Origin: Spirogloea muscicola
Lineage: Eukaryota > Streptophyta > Zygnematophyceae > Spirogloeales > Spirogloeaceae
NCBI GenBank assembly: GCA_009602725.1
Contig: WELB01000004.1
Coordinates: 398,189-428,537 of the forward strand
Reading direction: 5' to 3'
Length of the DNA stretch: 30,349 bases
Below, one piece after another: positions 11,245-24,239 of the stretch (positions within the stretch are counted from its first letter, which is position 1; each line of letters opens with the position of its first letter). The notes under the pieces were generated by a model. That model did no database searches. It was not told where the DNA came from and saw nothing but the letters and a program-made list of their open reading frames with translations. The position numbers and the translations under genes are program-made.

Positions 11245-11918
11245 GTAGCTGCCGTGACGCATGTAGCAATCCTGCTACAGCTCCAGCAGCAGTGGCGGGC
11301 TTTCATTCAGCATTTGCAATAACGAGAGTGAAGCAAGTCAGCTGTGGCCCTGCATAAAAATAGGAAGCGGCTGCTGATATGAAAGAATCGGCTGTGAAAA
11401 GCCAGCCAGATGCATACAGGTGTTCATGACGGAGCCAAAGGCTAGGCAGACAGGGCGCCCTCAATACCCCCGTGTCAGCAGTAGGAAGTCAGATGAGCTG
11501 AGGGGAGGAAGAGCAACCCCGCTGCGCAAGCCAGAGGCTGCTGCAAGGGCGCGACCAGCGCGGCGAAAATGCATGGAGCTCAAGCCCATGCCTGTGTTGC
11601 TAACCACTGTGCAAAGCTTGCACAATGCGTGATGGGCTTGAGGTGTAGCGGCAGCCAACTGGCCGCTGCCATGTACCTCTCCTTCACTAAGCAAATGCTC
11701 TTCCTTAAGGGAAGCTCCTGTCCGCTTCACGTGACATTTTAGGTGGGGCTTGACAGTCATGTATGACTAAGTAGATGGCTTAGCAAGAAACAGCGCTTCC
11801 GAAATGGCAAGAGGGTGCCACGCTCGAAAGGTGGCGGCTATACGGGCTGGTTCACGCAATGGCACCCACGAAGGGATGGGGCGAGGCTGACGGGGAAGCT
11901 GCCTATTTCCTTCTTCCT
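11245..11918. other. Intergenic between phosphorylase and TFIIIA genes
   Basis: Contains the phosphorylase 3' UTR and the distal TFIIIA upstream region. No gene recognised. A copy of the dispersed hairpin (GGCTGTGAAAAGCCAGCC) lies at 11390-11407. Confidence 0.6.
11390..11407 (+). repeat. Dispersed GGCTG/CAGCC hairpin, copy 2
   Basis: GGCTGTGAAAAGCCAGCC differs from the copies at 3334 and 18009 only inside the loop (16 of 18 identical), with the stem kept. It lies about 145 bases after the phosphorylase stop. Confidence 0.75.
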
Positions 11919-11990
11919 GACGTCTGGGGACTGCCATGCCGGCTCGTCGCCGATCAGCCGCGCGGTAACGTCGCGAATATAAGACGTCAG
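11919..11990 (+). promoter_or_regulatory. Likely TFIIIA-gene core promoter
   Basis: A TATA-like AATATAAG at 11976-11983 stands about 70 bases before the chosen ATG. ACGT-core elements lie around it: TGACGTC at 11919, AACGTC near 11967 and AGACGTCA near 11983. These resemble bZIP/CRE-type sites. Inferred from sequence only. Confidence 0.45.
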
Positions 11991-12053
11991 AGAGATCGGC
12001 TGACGACTAGCCTTCTCGACGTAAAAGGCGCCTACGGCCATCTTACAGCGGCC

Positions 12054-14296
12054 ATGGCGCTCCCTGGCGGCGTCATCGCCCTCAAGCGCCAGGCGCGGCG
12101 CGAGCGCGACGCCGCCGCCGCCGCCGCCGCCGCTGCCGCCGCCGCCGCTGCGCCAGGCGAGCAGAAGGCCCGTGAGTGCGGCGACGCGGACGAGGGCCCT
12201 GAGGACGACTACGACGACGACGACGACATGCTGCCACGCGCTCTGCGGGCGTGGAGCCAGGGCCGCCATCCTGCCGGAGGCGGCGGTGGCGGCGGCGGCG
12301 GCTCCGGAGGCGGCGGCGGCGGCGGCGGCGGGCGGCGGCCGGCCAAGAGCTACTGCTGCGAGCTCTGCGGCGCGGCCTTCAGCAAGCCGGCGTACGTGGT
12401 GCAGCACATGCGGTCCCATACTGGCGAGGTGAGCGAGAGACCCCGATAAGAAGCCACCCCCAGCCCTGCCCGCATTGCCGCCGCCGCCGCCGCCGCCGCC
12501 TCCGTCGCTGTCGCTGATCACTTGCGCCGTGTGCGATGCCGCCGCTGCCGCCGCCGGCATCGTGCAGAGGCCGTTTGAGTGCCCGGCGCCGGGCTGCGAG
12601 CACACGTACATCCGACAGGACCACCTGAAGCGGCACATGCTGGGGCACGAGGGCCAGCTGTTCGGCTGCACCTTCGCCGACTGCGCCGTGCAGTGCACCA
12701 ACCAGTCCAACCTCAAGCGCCACCTCAAGCGCCACGCCGCCACCGGCCTGCGCGCGCACACCTACACCTGCACCGCCGACGGCTGCGGCAAGCGGTTCAA
12801 GTACCTCAGCTTCCTCGCCACGCACCGCATCAGGAAGCACGGTCAGCTCGGGACGCTCTCGTGGCCGGGCCGGCTCCGTCTTTGCTTGCAGGGCGAGCTC
12901 AAGGGCCATGCGGCCTGCAGCCGTCCTACACTGCAGTGGGTTTAAGCTTTGTGACAGCCACGGACGATTGGCCACGTTCTTCAGGCTGCTGATCAGCATG
13001 TGGCATGGCCTCCTTGCAGAAAGGAGGCTGAATGGCTGCCTCTGCTCGCTCTGCAATGACGACTTCCAGAACCAGAGGGACCTGATGGCACATCTCAAGG
13101 AGGCGCACGGCCTGGTGAGGTGTCGCCGGTGTGGTGAAGCCTGCTCCAAGTCCTTGCTCAAGGAGCACCGGAACTCCCACAAGGCCGAGGAGCCGTACTT
13201 CTCCTGCAAGATCGAGGGGTGCCACCAGACCTACACTAAGGCAAGCATTTCTCACGTTCTTGATTGCCCTGTCGACGATGTTGTAGTACTTGAACACACC
13301 CGAAGCAATCGTGCAAGTGCAAGTTAGAGGTGACAAGGAGATGAAAGAATGAGGGGAATTCTGAACAGATCAAAGTAGAGCTACTGCGCACTGGCTGAGT
13401 GTTAGGAGGAAGAAGGATACATGGAGGTTGATTGCAAGTTGCTAGAGACAAGAACGTCTACGGAGAGGACAGGGGGGCGATTCATTGCAGCAGAAATAAA
13501 GTAGGGCAGATTGTGGTACCGAGTTTGTTCAGAAGATGCTCCACTTTCTGCCTCAAGATGTTCATAGTGCAGGGAGACTGGCATGTGAGACTCTTAAGAA
13601 TAACATATTTGGCATTCTTCCTCAGTGCTCCTTAATCCACCAGTTTGTTTAGTTACTGAGGTGATATTGCAGCTTGTCTTCTCCGTGTGCAGTTAACAGT
13701 TTACACTTAAAAACATGCCTTGACGTCCACTAGCGCCGTACACTCGATGCAGCACTCAATCCTCTGTGGCTCCTCTTGCTTGCAGCTATACAACCTCAAC
13801 CAACACATGAGCAGTGCGCACTTAGACTTGAGACCTTTTGCGTGCTTCTATCCGGGCTGTGGAAGGCGCTTCACTTACAAGGCTGTCCGAAATCGTCATC
13901 AGCGGAATGTCCATGCAGACCTTGACTTGGTGAGTTTGCCTAGCCTGCAAACCTGCCTCGATGACGTGTTGCACAGAACATATCTGTCTGTCCAAAGATC
14001 ACAGCCCTTCGTTTCATACAGCCAATAGCAGGGACTTGAGGCCCTCACCTGTTTGATAGGACTGCAACACATCATCATGCAGACACGACACATTGTGCTT
14101 TGCCATGCTAAGACAGAGACTTACGTGTTGACCTTGTCTTGAGCAGCTTGCATTCCAAGAAGCAGATGAGAAGGAGAGGGTAACTCGGGCTCAGACAGGC
14201 CGGAGGAGAAGAGTCGAAATACTTGAAGATTTACTCCCCAACCCAGATGCAGAGATGTGCACCATTTTAGCTGAGGCCCTAAGCCCTAAACCCTAA
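12054..14296 (+). CDS. TFIIIA-like C2H2 zinc-finger protein
   Basis: Probable 5S rRNA gene transcription factor that also binds 5S rRNA. Exons: 12054-12428, 12568-12841, 13020-13240, 13786-13929, 14147-14296; 387 aa. The N-terminus is a 14-Ala run, an acidic patch (EDDYDDDDD) and Gly runs. Eight fingers follow: CELC...HMRSH ending with TGE and linked to RPF in exon 2, then three finger cores in exon 2 (CPAPGC, CTFADC, CTADGC), then CSLC, the short atypical CRRC finger, CKIEGC and CFYPGC. Canonical TFIIIA has nine. The CKIEGC finger is correct only if exon 3 joins exon 4 at K|L, which makes intron 3 GC-AG. The C-terminus is basic (GRRRRVEILEDLL). Codons near the stop lie in a CCCTAAA array. 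ATG 12054 was chosen over 11859 because a TATA-like box lies between them. The TFIIIA identity rests on finger number, spacing and paired Cys4-spacers; another multi-finger factor is possible. Confidence 0.82.
12111..12152 (+). repeat. (GCC)n run coding poly-Ala
   Basis: Interrupted GCC trinucleotide run encoding the 14-Ala tract of the zinc-finger protein. Similar runs occur at 17045-17070, 21278-21311, 21617-21670, 25811-25849 and 26188-26257, mostly near gene 5' ends. Confidence 0.9.
12277..12340 (+). repeat. (GGC)n run coding poly-Gly
   Basis: GGC trinucleotide run encoding two Gly blocks separated by Ser. It is complementary to the GCC runs at 12111-12152 and in intron 1 (12477-12503), so the pre-mRNA could fold across the first donor at 12429. 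Confidence 0.9.
13241..13785 (+). other. GC-AG intron (zinc-finger gene intron 3)
   Basis: The donor is AAG|GCAAGC and the acceptor GCTTGCAG. The join restores a perfect finger, CX4CX3YX5LX2HX4H, across the exon boundary. Reading on, or using the next GT at 13256, breaks the finger spacing. Confidence 0.85.
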
Positions 14297-14304
14297 ACCC
14301 TAAA
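14277..14304 (+). repeat. Interstitial plant-type telomere repeat
   Basis: Four adjoining units, CCCTAAG then three CCCTAAA. On the opposite strand this is TTTAGGG, the common plant and green-algal telomere unit. The stop codon of the zinc-finger gene (14294-14296) lies in the third unit, and the array encodes the last residues. Confidence 0.95.
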
Positions 14305-15431
14305 TAATCCAAAACCAAGTAGAATTAATATCTGTTATTAGGCATTTTGTACAGTACACGGTAAAGGATGTCGAGTTGAGTCTCCTCCTGTTGCTGGCTG
14401 CAAATGCTGGATCCTGTGTTGCACACAGGGGATAGGTCACTCCTCCATCCGTTCAAACATGTAGCTCCAAGTTGTTTACTTTGTGTCCTTCAAGGATAAA
14501 ATTTTCAAGGTATTGAGCCTGGAAGAGCAGTAATTATTAGAGTTCTAGCGAGATGGCAAAGCTTCCTCGGGCAGGACTCCTATGATTGAGAGCTGCCTCC
14601 CTCAGAACACAAGCGGGTAAGCCACCAGATCCATTTCAAAGACTGCTATATCTGTATCCAAGATGACAGGTGCATCATGCAAATTTTAAGTATGTAGAGC
14701 TGTTGATTCTCAACAAGCTCCAGCCGGCTTCCATTAGTACTGTAAACATCCCCGTATGAAATGCATCCTGGGTCAATCGGGCCACAAAAGGCGTTTTGTT
14801 TGCTGTATCTAGAATGTGGCTCACTGGACCCCCTGACCTCTCCGGCCCACAACCAGAGCTTCCTTCACGCCTTCTGCAAAAGAATTTGACAGTGGTTGTC
14901 AATGTCCCAGTCCAACAATCCGTATGAGGTCATGCATTCCCAGGGTCAAGGGACTACTAGCTGGCAGGCTGCCGAATGTGGGCCCAATGGGCTGCGAATC
15001 TTCAGGAGCAGCTGTGGCCACCAGCCCAACCGCAAATGCTAAGAGTGACCGCTTCAGGATGTTGTCATATTTGCATCTCCATCAATCTGCAGAGCTCTAC
15101 ACCCCTGCCAGTCCCCGCTTACTGCTTGGACCAGTATGCTAAGACCCTCTCAGGCAGCACAGTAGGGCATTGAGAATGCTTGAAGAGAGTTGGGGAGACC
15201 ACACGGTCAGACCATTGCGTAGCAATGTCGAGCGCTGCTTGTATATAGGAGCCTCTGAGACTGGACTGCCCACCCGCTGCTGATGGGTGACCGCAGCGGA
15301 GATGGTGCAAGCATGCAGGTGGTGTTGTCTCATAGACTCTCTATGACACAGAAAAGCCAAGCAATGGAGCACGTGTAGTGAGAAAGGAGGGACTTAGCGT
15401 TGCTCGTTGCTCCTGGAAGTACTTGAGCTGA
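14305..15431. other. Intergenic between convergent genes
   Basis: Holds the 3' UTR of the zinc-finger gene and, from the other side, that of the transporter. No gene, RNA or repeat recognised. If the alternative last exon of the transporter is used, coding sequence would extend down to 15341. Confidence 0.5.
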
Positions 15432-17235
15432 TCATGCAGCTGCTGCAGGACACTGCAGTTTGACCTGTGGCCTGCTTGGCGGAGGCCTTGAATAGCTGGG
15501 GGGCAGGAAAGACTGCTTCAACTGGCAAGATCGAGCATTGACCGCGAACTCACCTCGGGGGTCATCAATGACCGAGTGCGACGTTGGCTGCTGGCGGCTG
15601 AGCGCCTCCCGTACCTCCACCACGACAAGCTTGGTCAGGAAGAGCGCAGCCGCCAGTGCCGCGAGCATGAGCATGTAGAAGACATTCTTCCACGCATCAT
15701 CGCCGCCGAGCTCCGACAGGAAGCCAGTCAGGAGCGGGCCGAGCGCGGCCCCAATTGAGCCGGTCCCGTCGATGATGGCCGTCACAGTGGCCAGCGCCCG
15801 GGAACTAGACTTGAGCGAAGGGTGCGTGCCGAGGTCGGCGGAGACGGCGGTCGTGATGAGCGCGTACGGGCCGTTGACGAGCACCCCGGCCAGCATCATG
15901 AGGCCGATGTTGAGGGGCATCGACACGTGGCCGAATGCGGAGTACGCCCACAGTGCGGGGATGGCAAGGTACGTGAATGCCGCTGCCGTGCAGGCGCGCG
16001 CCTGGAACCGGTCCGACAGCTGGCCGGCGACTATGCCACCCACCACGCCGCCAACGTCGAACAGCGTGGAGAGGTTGCCAGCCTGAGCATCACTCAGAGA
16101 TCTGCCTGCGATTTCTGCGCAAGCGCAACCTGACGTGTTAAGCTCTAAGCTCAGCACCGTGATTGCCCAACGCAAATGCAGCTAGCATATAGGTGGGTGC
16201 TGCAAGCACGACGCATCTGCATGGACTCTGGAAACTTCACGGTGATCTTGTGGCGTGGCAGGCAGCTTCGGTCCTCACTGGTGTGCCGGATGTAGTAGGG
16301 CAGCCAGTAGAGGAACGTGTACGCCACGAGCTTGGCGAAGAAGAGGCAGAAGGCGAAAGGCGCGACGCCGGGGATGAGCCAAGCGTCGGCGAACGAGATC
16401 GGGGTGCCGGGCTTCGCCGCCACCGGCTTGGGGAGGCCGGGGGCCGAGGCCGGCGCCGAAGCCCCCGGCGCGGCGAGGAGCTGCGCCTCCTCATCCGGGG
16501 CCGCCGTCGCCGCGGCGGGCTCGGCGGCCGGCACAAGGCCCACGTCCGCGGGGTGCGCGACGAGGCAGAGGTAGACAACGGCGCCGCAGGCGATGTGAGC
16601 GGCGCCGGGGAGGACGAACGACCAGCCCCAGCCCCAGGAGAGCGCGCGCGCGGCGACGAGCGAGCCCACGATGTTTCCGATGGAGGTGTGGGAGTTCCAG
16701 ACGCCGAAGACGAGGCCGCGCTTGCCCTTGCCGTGCCAGTTGGCCATGACTGACACGACGCACGGCCAGCCGGTGGCCTGCAGCAGGCCGCTGACGACCT
16801 GGACGGCGATAAAGTAGGCGAGCGAGTGGATGCCGAGGAACTGGGCGGCGCCGAAGGCGCAGACGGCGGTGCCGGAGGCGGCCATGCCGGCGGCCAGGAA
16901 CAGGCGCAGGTCGATGCGGTCGCCCACGGCGCCCGCGGCGTACATGCCCGCCGCGTACGACGCCAGGAACGCCACGTCCATCTCGCCCAGCAGGCCCTTG
17001 CCCAACCGCCCGTTGAACGGCGCCCAGCCGCCGCCGCCGAGCCCGGCGGCGGCGGCGGCGGCGGCGCCGCCGTTGTCGTCGGGGTCCAGCACGCTCTTGA
17101 CGATGCTGGGCGGCTTGCGGGACGCGTGGTACGACGCGTACGCCACGAAGGTGAGCGCCAGCACCGCCGCCTGGTGCGCCTGGTAGCTCGCCTCCCTGCC
17201 CCGCAGCCGCCGCAGCAGCCGCACCGCCGGCGGCG
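15432..17235 (-). CDS. SLC37-type sugar-/glycerol-phosphate transporter, 5' lost in gap
   Basis: Major facilitator permease of the plant glycerol-3-phosphate permease/SLC37 group, which exchanges phosphate for sugar or glycerol phosphates. The first visible exon runs 17235 down to 16279, the next starts at 16114. The join RHT(K)[16 protein letters not shown] matches the family in length. Seen: [18 protein letters not shown] after the first helix, [18 protein letters not shown] (family loop), [42 protein letters not shown] and [19 protein letters not shown]. Together these span essentially all 12 helices. The start codon is missing: coding runs straight into poly-A (poly-T on this strand) and an N gap. 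The 3' end is uncertain. Reading through stops at 15432; a strong donor at 15553 (GAG|GTGAGT) with acceptor CCCCCCAG would give a 58-base intron and a stop at 15341. Membrane (plastid envelope or plasma membrane) cannot be told. Confidence 0.9.
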
Positions 17236-17487
<252 letters not shown>

Positions 17488-18008
17488 TCAGGCCCGTGGG
17501 CGGCAGGCCGCGGGCCCCGCGGCGGGCATCGCGGCGGCGATCGCGGCGGGGCCTGCGGCGCGTGATGCGGCAGCGTGACGACGGCTTCCCGCAATTGTCG
17601 GCCTGCCCGGAGAGGGCGGGCAGGCCCGGACGGCCGCTCATTGGCGCGCACCGGCGGTTTTCCCGCGCTGCCCGGGACAGAAGTTTCCGCTGCCCGACGG
17701 GGAACTAGCAGAACCTCGCCGTGCTGCCACGGGACGCCCACTCTGACAGCGTGGAGATTCTGTTCCACGTGGAGCCCCGGATGTTCACCACGTGGCATCT
17801 TGTCGCTGGGCAGTTTGGGCACGTGCTTGGACGCCTCCCTGGGGGGCGCAAGGCCCTCGTTAGCGGCAGCCCCCACGACTAACCGCCAGTTTGTTGCTCC
17901 TAGTTAGCTTCTCGATGAGATTGGCTCTGTGAGGTCATGGCCTGCAAAAACACCCCCACGCTCTTTCCTACCGTTTCTCTGAAAGAAAGCGCGTCCAAAT
18001 TGACTGGT
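17488..18008. other. Region upstream of the transporter, no gene assigned
   Basis: GC-rich sequence beyond the gap that should contain the transporter start, 5' UTR and promoter. On the + strand an open stretch, 17709-17885, has no start codon near its beginning and no recognisable family; I do not call it a gene. Confidence 0.45.
17766..17825. promoter_or_regulatory. Three CACGTG (G-box) sites
   Basis: CACGTG occurs at 17766-17771, 17789-17794 and 17820-17825; the first two are extended to CCACGTGG. G-boxes bind bZIP and bHLH factors in plants and algae. They lie upstream of the minus-strand transporter, so that gene is the likely target. Function is inferred. Confidence 0.5.
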
Positions 18009-18026
18009 GGCTGTGAGAGGCCAGCC
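18009..18026 (+). repeat. Dispersed GGCTG/CAGCC hairpin, copy 3
   Basis: GGCTGTGAGAGGCCAGCC, identical to 3334-3351. It is followed by CCAAAGGAATGGACAAGG, which matches the flank of the unit at 4340-4362 (GAATGGACAAG), so the shared block is longer than the hairpin. A weaker relative, GGCTGCGAATGGCCAGCT, lies at 18301-18318. Confidence 0.75.
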
Positions 18027-19781
18027 CAAAGGAATGGACAAGGTCTGAAGGAGCCGGATGGCGCTGAAAGCAAGGTACTAAGTGCTAAGACGGCAGCATG
18101 TGGGCTCTCAGTGACCTCTAGTGACTCGAAAGCCTTCCCCCTTCCTCCAAGCTTGCTCAGTTGTCACAGCTCTGAAGCTACATCCCAGATTCATGACTCC
18201 TGCTCAAGCTGCAGACACAGGGCCCCAGGCGCTGGGCTCGTTGGCGGCAGTAGTAAACGAGCAGCGGCGACGGGAATAGTTCTTTCAAAATGGGGACGAT
18301 GGCTGCGAATGGCCAGCTAATAAGGTGTGGAGAAGGTCTTGAGGTGCCAGAGAGCGCTAGCTCACACAGCTACGCATGGGTGCTCAAGAGTCCCTAGTCA
18401 GCAGCCGCAAGTCACAAAGTAGCTTGCAGCCAAAACAGTGTCAGTACGGCAAAACCCAGAAGCAGCAGCCTGGGCGCAGCCTCCTTACAAGTTGACTGCA
18501 AATGCCTGGAACGCTGGACCGAGAAGGATGCTGATCCCAGAAGTGGAGAGTGAGCCCCAGGACATTGGCACGACCCACTCCTTTGGCCTCTCTTGGAGCT
18601 ATCAACTGGGTGCCAATGCATGCCGTGTCAAATTCCTTCAGAATCAGCGCCGAGTACGGCCGTGCATCTCTCCTTGGCCTCTCCCCACCTGGATCGACTG
18701 GGGCCAATCAGTGCAAGTGCGACTTCTGCACGGGGCTGATATAATTCTGCCACGCACATGCTGCAATTTCCTGCAGAGCTGACGTGGTGGGCAACCACAT
18801 CACCTCCAACATCCTCCCAATGCTCTGGCAGACTTGGTGCAGAGACGCCCGCTACCGAGTAGTCAGGAAGTGAGCAATTCTTGACCAGCATAAAGGCTGC
18901 ATAGGGGCGTCATCTTTACCACACCTTGACTCCATGAGGATATGATCAGCCTGGCAGCTGACTACGTGCATTTGATTGACATGGTATTCACAGAGGCGTA
19001 CCACATCCAGGTACAAGCTCTATCATTGGCCATACATGGGAAGTTCAGGGCAATTGAAGATTTCTGCACTGCTTACCCCACCAGGTTCATTTCCAACGAC
19101 CCACAAGTAACAAACGATTGCGTAGATCCTTGCTTTCTTGTCTTGCTTGAGTAATAAGAGGATTGCCAGCCTTAGGTATGCACGCTGTGAGGATTTGCTT
19201 AGGGCCAAGATGGACTTGGCAGCAGCACCTCTCTCATCCTTGCACCGTAGGGTGTATGCCTGCACCGTGCTGAGGCCCATGCTCTGCACCAGAAAGCTGT
19301 CAAGCTGTACTTTGTGGCAGGAGGCCTTGGAACCTGCCGTCCAGTATCCAGGTGTCGGCTGGCAACTTCTACGTAGGGACCCGAAGCTTAGGAGTGAGTC
19401 AGTGCAGGCGGCATACATCTGCAGCTGTGCTTTTGTCCTGCTCTGGCCCTCTGTCAATCAATGCACGCTTTCCAGGACTAAGCCTACAGCATGGCGTGCT
19501 TCCAGAGCAGCCCCCAGCCCCGCCAATGCATGATCATCCATTCACTCCACGACAGCAGGCCAGTACAAGGGTGTCTGACCACCAGTGAACTGAGCTTTGA
19601 TCGTAGCAAATGCTCATTCCCTGCCTCTGCTGCTTGCACGCTGCAGGCCTGGAATTAGTCACGATTCCATTGAATTCTTCACAGCATGCCAATCTAGAGA
19701 TGCGGGTTTTTGCAGGGAGACAATGAAACAATAACTCTGATTCTGGCCAGAACACAAATACAACTCACAGAACATTCACAG
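18027..19781. other. Unassigned region with coding-like patches
   Basis: No gene could be assigned. Several open stretches read like exons with plausible splice sites, for example a + strand block near 18784-18866 (ADVVGNHITSNILPMLW) and one at 18939-19010 (EDMISLAADYVHLIDMVF) ending CAG|GTACAA. Open frames also occur on the minus strand (19457-19023, 18891-18628). None shows a motif I recognise, so this may be an unknown gene, a decayed gene or chance. Confidence 0.3.
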
Positions 19782-21129
19782 TCACCTCTCAACGGGCGCT
19801 ATCTTAACGGGCATGTCTGGGATGGCCGCATATATAGGCAGCGCTGCCGAGTCTTGAGTCTTCATGTATATAGACTGCAGTAAGCAAGACAAATGCAAGG
19901 GTCATGACAGGCTCTCAACCTTAGCACCTGCTATCAAAGGCAGCCGCGGCCAACAACAGTAAGATTGTCATCATGACCCCCTGGTCAGTAACGGGCCATG
20001 AAGGACTGCAAGCAGCTTTCTGACTCCACGTACCTTGATATTGCTCCACTTCCTAGGTATGAGCTTGGCCGCCTCCTCAATTACAGCCATCACGTTGTCC
20101 ACAACCTCCTGCTCGGAATGACTCGTCCTTGCCGTTCTCAATACGCTGCATTACAAGAAGAATGAATTGTGTTAGGTGTGATCTAGCACATCCTGCTACA
20201 GCTTCTCCTCATCAGCTCCAGCGGCCACCAAAGCGCTATGCCCTACAGTTATCCTGCTAGTTAGGAAGTCTAACAAGCAAATTGCAAGAGCGAGCTGATA
20301 CACTAAGAGCATGAGCTCACCAGCAAGCACCACTTCCAAGGTAGAGATAAGTTGAGTCACAGGCTCTACGTATTTGCTCAGCCCAGTTTGAACCCTGCAA
20401 GCAGCCCCACAACTTCTTGAGAATCCACAGCCTTAGCACAGCTTTATGTGAAGAGAGACGTGCTTGACTACTAACATAGTACAATAGCAGCACACTTATT
20501 GGCATGCAACAAGTCTTCGAGATGGAGTCACAGCAAGGTCGAACAGAAGGAAGTTGGAGCTGAGTTGGAGGCAGCAGAGATTAGTGCTCGTAGACAGTTC
20601 GCCAGGACCGGACCTTGAGGCTAACGGGAATGGGGTGCTTCTTCTTCTTGAAGAAGGTCTTGCCGAGCAGCTTGGGGAGGAGGGGCAGGATGCGGTCGTC
20701 CGCGACAAAGAGGTCGTAGGAGCCGCAGAGCTGCCGCTTGGCCTCGTGCGGCTTGTACTTGGTGCGCAGCTTCTGCACGCCGATCACCTTGGTCACGCCC
20801 GCGATGGCGTCCTTGCGCACCTTGTCCTTGGCGTCCCCGGGGGCCGCGCCCTTGGAGTCCTTGACGAGGAGGCACACCTCGCGCGGCTCCGCGCCGTCGG
20901 CCGGGAAGAGGGAGTGCGGCAGCGGGATGCGGAGGGGGTTGGTGCGCGCGGCGGCGGGGATGCGGCCGAGCGAGACGACGAGGTAGAACATGTCGTCGTC
21001 GTCCAGCAGCTGCGCCTTGCGGGCGGCGCGCCGGGCGTCCAGCCAGGTGCGCAGCGCGGCGACGGCCTTGCGGACCTGGCCCTCGTTCACGCGCTGGCCC
21101 TCGCCCCGCTTCCGCCGCCCGGCCTCCAT
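19782..21129 (-). CDS. Ribosomal L1 domain-containing protein (RSL1D1/Utp30 type)
   Basis: Nucleolar protein with an L1-fold RNA-binding domain; relatives (human RSL1D1, yeast Utp30 and Cic1) act in ribosome assembly. Exons on the minus strand: 21129-20614, 20394-20321, 20145-20034, 19874-19782; 795 bases, 264 aa. Family features in order: QVRKAVAALRTWL near residue 17, MFYLVVSLGRIP, LRIPLPHSLF, EVCLLVKDS, KLRTKYKPHEAKRQL, YDLFVADDRILPLLPKLLG, KKKKHPIPVSL (exon 1), STYLYLGSGAC (exon 2), EVVDNVMAVIEEA and IPRKWSNIK (exon 3), and MKTQDSAALPIYAA (exon 4). Reading exon 1 alone would stop at 20581 and truncate the domain; splicing restores it at full length. All three introns are GT-AG. The usual long basic C-terminal tail is absent, unless GAGAG|GTGACT near 19785 is a further donor. 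Divergent from RUVBL2. Confidence 0.92.

Positions 21130-24239
<3,110 letters not shown>

Noticed and set aside
11859-12053. Earlier in-frame ATG for the zinc-finger gene, adding 65 residues
   Set aside because: The extra sequence has no finger or family feature, and a TATA-like box with ACGT elements lies within it.
19023-19457. 144-codon minus-strand open frame
   Set aside because: No recognisable motif, and overlapped by an equally long plus-strand frame; kept only as part of the unassigned region.
20581-20613. Unspliced 3' end of the L1-domain ORF (stop at 20581)
   Set aside because: It truncates the domain; three further exons restore the full family length in frame, so this is intron sequence.
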